64,000 nt of DNA from Ophioderma brevispina (lineage: Eukaryota > Echinodermata > Ophiuroidea > Amphilepidida > Ophiodermatidae), in the NCBI GenBank assembly GCA_023653785.1, contig JAMKCH010078420.1:1-64000 (forward strand). Direction: 5' to 3'. This document shows positions 57,350 to 64,000 of this stretch, one piece after another (position 1 is the first letter of the stretch; every line of letters starts with the position of its first letter). The position numbers and the translations under genes are program-made. The notes beneath the pieces are model-generated. The model saw only the letters and a program-made list of their open reading frames with translations. It made no database searches and was not told the origin of the DNA.

Positions 57350-58680
57350 TAGATAATCAGTCATCCATCATTGGTGACCTTCACACCACTGGCGAGTGCC
57401 AAATTGTGTAAAACGTTTTTCTATGGAGTGTGAACTGCGCACTATGATGAGATTGCTATTTATTCCGTATTGAAATACGCGTTAACACAATTTGGAACTC
57501 GACGACCCTCTCAGGTTGGTAACAAAAGTCTGAGCACTGACCCCGAACCTTACAGTACGGGTTGGCAAATAAACACTTTTCTTTCAAATCTCTATTTAGA
57601 CGAGTATATTTTATGGCCATTTTGGCTGCTAAAATGAATCTGGAATGCTGTTAAGCCTCGTCCAACCAAGGGTTCTTCTACTACATTGACGACCAAGGGG
57701 ATTTTTTTCGTAATTATGGGACAACCATCAACTTGTTTTGTATCAGTGTGTAGCTAAAGTACAAAAGTGTCAAGTTTTAACAATATGACGTCATACGTTA
57801 AAACTGAGAGTTTATTTGTAAGCTAATCTCCACAATCGACTGATTTTCGACCATTTTCGCCATTCATGCTAGCAAAATTGGTATTTATTTGGCAATGATG
57901 GGTGCCAAAGTAAACATACACATGTTATTACTATAAAAATAAGAAACAAATACAAATATTGTCAGTATTTGATTGCATTTTTTGGCATTTTAAACAGAAA
58001 AGTATACGAAAGTGGCAGCCACCCCCTACCTTCCGAATTTGACGGGACACCCCGACCGTCCTGAAGGTGATACCTCAAAAAAAAAAAAAAAAAAAATAGA
58101 TAATCAGTCATCCATCATTGGTGACCTTCACACCACTGGCGAGTGCCAAATTGTGTAAAACGTTTTTCTATGGAGTGTGAACTGCGCACTATGATGAGAT
58201 TGCTATTTATTCCGTATTGAAATACGTGTTAACAGAATTTGGCACTCGACGACCCTCTCAGGTTGGTAACAAAAGTCTGAGCACTGACCCCGAACCTTAC
58301 AGTACGGGTTGGCAAATAAACACTTTTCTTTCAAATCTCTATTTAGACGAGTATATTCTATGGCCATTTTGGCTGCTAAAATGAATCTGGCATGCTGTTA
58401 AGCCTTTTAAGAGTTTATTTGTAAGCAAATCTCCACAATCGACTGATTTTCGACCATTTTCGCCATTCATGCTAGCAAAATTGGTATTTATTTGGCAATG
58501 ATGGGTGCCAGAGTAAACATACACATGTTATTACTATAAAAATAAGAAACAAATACAAATATTGTCAGTATTTGATTGCATTTTTTGGCATTTTAAACAG
58601 AAAAGTATACGAAAGTGGCAGCCACCCCCTACCTTCCGAATTTGACGGGACACCCCGACCGTCCTGAAGGTGATACCTCC
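57350..58680 (+). repeat. Tandem duplication of a MITE-related segment, about 747-bp period
   Basis: Copy 1 is about 57350-58078 and copy 2 about 58097-58680. Both begin TAGATAATCAGTCATCCATC and end CCTGAAGGTGATACCTC, with an A run (58078-58096) at the junction. Copy 2 lacks about 155 bp present in copy 1 (about 57658-57812), a part that starts like the TTAA MITE terminus (TTAAGCCTCGTCCAACCA). GTGGCAGCCACCCC and TTGACGGGACACCCC link the segment to the MITEs at 16.0 and 20.1 kb. Confidence 0.85.
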
Positions 58681-59479
58681 ATTTTTCCCTAAAATGACCG
58701 CAAAGGATGAACTATAACATGTTACATCAAGCCGTCTATCCCTTCTTGTTTTCGTTCTCGTTTTTTGTGCGACAAGGGAATCATCCTTCGGGGGTACCCT
58801 CCTTGATCGGAGAGTTGTTAATCCTCAATGAATTTTGACCTGGTTCCGTGTGAAGTCAATGGTGAAGTCAATGATGAATTTTGGCAATTTTAGACATGAC
58901 TTCGAAAAGTAATGTAAAAAATCTATCCAATGCCTTGTCAAAAAATGTTTTGCGTCTTTCATGTGATGCATAACTTTGTCTTGTACTTCGTAACATGATG
59001 TTCTGATGTTTGAGATGAATCACATGAATCAATGTGATTAGGCTCACATTTGCTGCTTGGACAGAGTCTCTATTGCTCCCCACTAAAATGTGTGACTTTC
59101 TTTGACATCTGAATAGTTAGGCTAGCCGCCCCATACTGTAGTCCCATACGACCTTACAAAAGAGCCTGCTTAAAATGTTTTGACGGTTTCTGGACAACAT
59201 TGACCTGCTGATATTCCAAACCTCGATGATGCTACTTTGTCAACTTTGAGCATTTGACCCCCCGGTGGTAATTTACGAAGTACCCATTTTATAAACGTTT
59301 TATTTAACGGGTAAAATAATTTTTTGGGTTTTTATAGACATGCTTATTCCGTCCTAATGTATAAAAAAATGTTTACATTTGCAATTTCTACAAGCCCTTG
59401 TGGGATGAACATGTCTGTAGACATTTTAATCCCGTATGAACCATTTACAAATTTTAACCCCTGTTAAAAGGATGTTTTA

Positions 59480-59725
59480 AACCAATCCCAAAATGCATTG
59501 CAATGTGCCTCTTCTGTACTAAACACAACACATGACAGTACCTATGGAAAAGACTCACAAAAGGACGCAGATTCATGATCAAACACATCCCTTAAGTAAA
59601 GCACTTTGTGGGCTCAAATGAGTGTAAAAAGTCAGTGTTGTTATGTGTATAGAATAGGATTTTTGTGGGATCACAAAACCTTATTGAGGTTTGTGGGATG
59701 GACCCAATACACCCTCTGAATTACC
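59480..59725. repeat. Eroded relative of the 31.15-kb MITE
   Basis: Shared words include CACTTTGTGGGCT, GGATTTTT, TATTGAGG and ACACCCTCTGA. The left end (CCAATCCCAAAATGCATTGC) is weak, so the element is degraded. Confidence 0.6.
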
Positions 59726-59729
59726 CCTT

Positions 59730-61545
59730 TCCTAAAATGCTCAAGTATGACAAAGTGGCATCAACAAGATTTGGAATCAGCAGGACAATTCTGCCCAGAT
59801 ACCATCGAAAATTTCGCGCAGACTACCGACAATAAGAAAATGAAGATACACCCCATCATACCTATAGTCACGAATACCAACCAAGTTCAACAGATAATAT
59901 TATATACTAGCATAGAGGGGATGAACAGTATAATATCAGTTGACCTCTTTATTGGATTGTTACCTTGAATTTATTGTTCAGTTCAGCGGCAACGTACCTA
60001 ATGATTAAATAGGGTATGGTAGAAGTCGTTACGGCTGACATATTTCTTATTGAACTCAGCTCTTGCTATTTCACAATACGTAGAGTAAGTCACTAGCGGC
60101 TGCCCTGGTCAGGCCCCACTTTTGCCCGCAATGATCGGCATGCTGACCCATGGAACCATTGAATAACACGCAAGATGGTGAGTACTAAATTTAATCGATA
60201 GAGCGAAAAGGGGCGGTTATTGTAAATAGCTTTCTGTAGTGTCAATTGACGCAAAAAGACCACAATGACAAACTAACGAAAGGTGGACGTGTTTCTGTGA
60301 AATATGTGTACTAAACGAGGCTTGGATGTCAACTTTTGCCCATGAAGCATGGGAAACATCACCTCTCAGGTGCAACTGTTCGTTTTATTTAAGAAGAATT
60401 TGGGGTTCCTTGGCGCTTTGTGTTCAGGGAAAAAAATCGGCCACAACTTATTTCCGGCTCCTCAGATTACAAGTCGACTGTCGCGCAGTCCGTGCATTAT
60501 TATGTTAACAAAAGCTCACAATGTCCCTAGTTCTTGGCACAGGACCGAGTACGGAGTCCACCCTGTTATGGTTGAATTCGGAAATGAAAGTTTTATTGCG
60601 CCGAAATAAAACAAATTTACCGCCGGCAAAGAAGTTTGTTTGGCAGCAAAATGTAAATGCAATCGGTCCATTGGCGGCGCCCTCTCTTAGTGTATTATCC
60701 AATCATGTGTGACGTTATTAGCCTTTGACGGCCATTTTCAATGCCAGCCATTGCTGTCATTCTCTGTCAGTGCACAAATCGCAAAGGGTTGCATAATTTA
60801 TTTCTCCTATCATATTCCTTGTTAGAGGATCAAAGCCTGGACATAATAGAAAGAAGGCAACTCCAAAGCGAAAATCATCAATTACCTAATTCGATTACCC
60901 ATTCATCTCGACAAAGTAGGTACTCGCAGTGTGTATTCATGGGCATACACCGATACCGTCTTTGATATAATATCTTGCCGCGGCGAAGCTGTGACTATGT
61001 GGAAAAGATGTCCACAAAACTTAATTTAACCGGATGTTGTGACCCATGACTGAAGGGTTTTGACCACAGTAAATCAATTCATCATTTTTGGCAATTGTTG
61101 GCACCAAAGAGAGGAAGGAATTTTGTTCAGCAAAACCGAAAACACCATCCAAATCCGTCATTCCTTTGTGGAGCTACGACTGTAGAAAAGAAGCTTGCAG
61201 TTGGGGTGATTTGGGACCCGTAATTGTTAAAAATCTTGTGAACAATAATATGAAAAGTGTTCCGATCACTTCCGACTCTTGGAAAAACGTGTTATGAAAG
61301 ATCAATGTACCTTGTAACAGGCTATAACCTCTGAAACTGGCGCCCAAGCGCGCCCAAAACGTGTAATTGTACATCGAAAACCCACATATGGTACTATTTT
61401 AACTTCTGGTTATGTTGAATTTGGTTACCGCTGTGGCTGTTTTTGATAGTCGATACCATGTCGAACTGACTCCACTGTCGTTTCATCGGAAATATGAATG
61501 TGATAAGTCTAATTTATACCTAATTAAATGTCTACATTATTAAAT
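59730..61545. other. No recognised gene
   Basis: Several 60-86-codon frames on both strands (for example around 60349-60609) show no domain, and no repeat edges were identified. Confidence 0.3.
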
Positions 61546-61549
61546 AAAA

Positions 61550-61830
61550 TTAACCCTCGTCTTTCCGAGGGTGGGGGGTTGTGTTACCGCTCTCTTCTAT
61601 TCTTTTTGCCCAACCAAAACACGGTGTCATATGAGTTAATGTAATTACCAATTGACATTTTATGCTCCGTTTCATGCCCCCACCCCATTAAAAACACTAC
61701 CGGGGTATAGCAAAGGTAAAGGGTGATCCCAAAGTGATGGATAGGGTGTGGCAATCACCCCTCCCCCAGGCGTAAATCCCGGGGGATGGGGGATATATCC
61801 CCCCCCCCAATATTTTGATGAAGGGGGATG
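61550..61830 (+). mobile_element. Partial TTAA-type MITE end
   Basis: TTAA at 61550-61553 is followed by CCCTCGTCTTTCCGAGGGTG, like the left termini at 16046 and 20147. No inverse right end with TTAA was found, so the copy is truncated. C and G runs (about 61741-61860) follow. Confidence 0.45.
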
Positions 61831-62535
61831 GTCAATAGATCACCCCCTCCCATGTTGATAGTTTTTGACCCAAAATAACCTCATATTTTACCATAATAGT
61901 TTAAAAATGGTAAATTTCCGCGCGCTTTGTGCGCATTTTGTTCAAATTACAATTATATTTAATGATTTTAGCTTCTAAATGGCAAAATTTTTAGCGCGTA
62001 ATGGATCTTTTCAGCAAACCCCATTTCATCCATAAATTTTCATCAACCCCATCCCCCAATGTCAAAGAGAAATTTACGCCAATGCCCCCCCCCCTTTCAG
62101 GAGGGAAATACAAGTGTTACAATATTAATTTTGAGCCAGTAAATTTGCAAAATATCAATGTTTCTTCCTATATGCAGTACTTTTAAACTTTATTACCTTA
62201 TGACGTCATAGTGACGTCATCGTTAGTTTCTACATATTCTGATACCAATGGAAAGAGTAAAGTTAATGAATTCTAAGCTATACTGTAGGTACACATTTAT
62301 AGGAATTGGATGTTCAATAAAGCAAATTCAAGCGAAGGCCAGACAGCCCTCCTGCTGAGAGGGTGATTATCGCATTATCTTAAGCCGGTAAATGGGGATT
62401 TAATAACAAAAGGCGGCAACGTGATAGGGTCTTTGAAACTCGTGTGTTGTGGGTCCTCTTCTCTATTAGGTCCATGATCAAAGCAAGATTTTTTTCGGAA
62501 GGTCAAGCCTGACTTAAGAGATTTATTGTGATTTA
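61831..62535. other. No recognised feature
   Basis: A TGACGTCA palindrome overlaps GTGACGTCATCG near 62200-62220, with a second TGACGTCATA immediately before it. No gene is visible. Confidence 0.3.
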
Positions 62536-62538
62536 TCT

Positions 62539-62996
62539 TTGGACCTCAGGTTTTTGAATTTAATACGACGTGTGTGGGATGATCTCAAGATGGGAAGGAA
62601 TCGTTCAACGAACAGACCGAGAATTCGCGCGAATTTAAGAAACTTATCATCTAAGAACACAACAACCAGTGCGTCATCTCAATCACAAAATACAGCCTGG
62701 CCTCCGTTAAATTCATCGGGATCTTCCGTAAGAGAGACTAGAAGTCAAGCCCGGCCTATTCGGAACCTTACTACTACCGTGGACCGCAAGCCATATTAGA
62801 TTGCGCCAGTACCCAATGGCAGGGGAAGTCAAAATAGCGATAGTTCCGATCCGTCCCAACTAGTACCAGTATCGAAACCGACAGTTAGAAATCCTCTAGA
62901 AATACGCGAAATGCTGTACAACAAATTCAGGAACTAGCTCAAAATTAACAACAAGGAGTCGATCAAAATAAAGTCAATAACTCTGGACGGCCAACA
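62539..62996 (+). pseudogene. Broken glutamine/serine-rich ORF, possibly a retroelement structural gene
   Basis: A frame from 62539 runs 86 codons (basic, Ser/Asn/Arg-rich). After a frameshift and stops, Gln-rich sequence continues up to 62996, where a fold-back element interrupts it. Further Gln-rich coding-like sequence resumes at 63912 and runs to the window edge. Composition resembles retroelement gag-type leaders, but no zinc knuckle or other decisive motif is visible. The product is unknown. Confidence 0.3.
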
Positions 62997-63911
62997 TAGT
63001 GTGGGTTGGTGTGTACTCCCGTAGGATTTTCAGCTTAAAATGATTTTGTTGCTGTTTGGGTTTCAAGAGAACCCTAAAATGTCAGAAAATGATGGGGTGC
63101 CAAATTTTCCGATGTTGCCCCCTTCTTCAAGGGGGAAGGAAAATGTAGTACAGGGAAAAATATAAAATCGAGTCTAAATTGTGTTTTAATGTTACCACTA
63201 ACGCGTTGTCTCGTCATAAGGATTAGAAAAAGTATATATTTGCTTATGTTCTAACCTTTAGTTAAAAGCGGTATAGCCCATAACGGTCAAGGTCAAAACT
63301 GGGGGTACAATGTCTCCGATGTGTTGAAATGTGGTTGTCAAAAACAAAGTTGGAATTCCTTGTGTCTTTCTGAAACAGAAAATGCATTTTAATGAGCTTT
63401 TCATGTCACCATTGCGGGACATCCAGGGAAAGTTCTGTTGACCCCCATAGACCGTGTAGACCCTTGCGACATGTTTCTATGTAATTAGCAAACCAGAATG
63501 TACACAACTGCTTCTAAAAAATAATTTTTGGCTCCTGTGGGACAATACAAACCCAATTTAGCACCAGTTTCAACAAAATCTGAGCATTGGGTAAATGTTA
63601 CCCCAGGATGACCTTAATTCATTATGGGGCTATACGCTTTAACTAAAGGTCGGAACCTCTACAAACTATAACTTTTTCTGAAGCTTATAATGAGACGAAC
63701 GCGTTAGTTAGACATTAAAACACAATTTGACTCGATTTCAAAATTTTCCTGTAGAACAGTTCCCCCCTTGAAGAAGGGATCAGCAGTCCGAAAATTGCAC
63801 CCCATCATTGTCTGACTGTCTGGTCCCTATGAATGAAAAAACAGCACGAAAATTCAACTTTAGTCACTAATATCCTACGGGAAATGTTTATTGACATACC
63901 AACCCACACTA
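62997..63911. mobile_element. Fold-back element inserted in the Gln-rich ORF
   Basis: The left arm starts GTGTGGGTTGGTGTGT and the right arm ends in its inverse; TA flanks both ends. Long inner complementarity covers about 300 bp per arm (TCCCGTAGGATTTT, CCCTTCTTCAAGGGGG, AACGCGTT, TATAGCCCATAACGGTCAAGG blocks, each inverse on the other side). The centre is at about 63420-63550. It is non-coding. Confidence 0.8.
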
Positions 63912-64000
63912 ACAGCAATCTAGATCTCAACAGGTTGGTCCTCCAAACATGCTTCAACAACCTGATCAAGCATTGCTAGTCGTGCAAGCCAATATTCAAC
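63912..64000 (+). pseudogene. Continuation of the interrupted Gln-rich ORF
   Basis: The frame after the fold-back is rich in Gln and Ser (SQQ, LQQ, VQAN) and open to the window end. It matches the composition of the segment before the insertion. It is truncated by the window edge. Confidence 0.3.

Overview
This is a gene-poor, AT-rich window of animal nuclear DNA that is dense in transposable elements. The signs are non-LTR retrotransposon relics in several families, tRNA-derived SINEs with an internal GGGCAAG-type core and a GCGCTATATAA tail, and MITEs with TTAA, TA or 8-bp target duplications. Very long fold-back elements and satellite-like arrays are also present. There is no operon-like packing, and long open frames are almost absent. 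The mixture looks like a marine invertebrate (acorn worm, echinoderm, amphioxus or mollusc); the exact lineage is inference only.

Layout. 0-1.6 kb: nothing firm, one weak exon candidate. 1.6-5.4 kb: a long-inverted-repeat element (copy A) with an inserted SINE and a LINE reverse transcriptase scrap, then a minus-strand LINE pseudogene. 6.4-7.4 kb: a near-complete palindromic fold-back element. 8.7-12 kb: a decayed plus-strand LINE split by a 1.09-kb TA-flanked TIR element. 16-20.5 kb: a piggyBac-like MITE whose right part is caught in a three-copy 1.19-kb tandem repeat, then a second TTAA MITE. 21.9-22.5 kb: a retroelement nuclease-like remnant. 24.0-26.0 kb: a SINE, then a self-complementary satellite. 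28.0-29.9 kb: copy B of the 1.6-kb element, inverted. 31-35.7 kb: hAT-like MITEs, tRNA-like sequences, a 1.25-kb TIR element and a SINE. 36.9-38.0 kb: a second self-complementary satellite related to the first. 38.3-41.4 kb: fold-back and TIR elements, including a MITE with a tRNA-like core that recurs at 55.5 kb. 51-64 kb: more fold-backs, a motif cluster, a MITE-associated tandem duplication and a glutamine-rich broken ORF at the right edge.

The one convincing host gene is on the minus strand, 48757 to 46430: a 775-codon reading frame with repeated LDL(S/T) motifs resembling CtBP-binding PxDLS sites, basic nuclear-localisation-like stretches and a C-terminal Cys/His region. The frame does not end biologically where the first TAA sits. 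The same frame stays open for another 82 codons and there encodes a textbook C2H2 zinc finger, so the stop codon splits a zinc-finger domain. Readthrough, a 36-nt GT-AG mini-intron, a nonsense allele or an assembly error could explain it.

The 3' part of this gene, with the same internal stop, is repeated immediately downstream in a 2.19-kb tandem duplication. That duplication is base-identical by eye over about 1.4 kb but indel-ridden over the other 0.75 kb, a mosaic that looks as much like a haplotype or assembly artefact as biology.

All calls are by eye. Element boundaries without visible target duplications are approximate, and no database comparison was possible.
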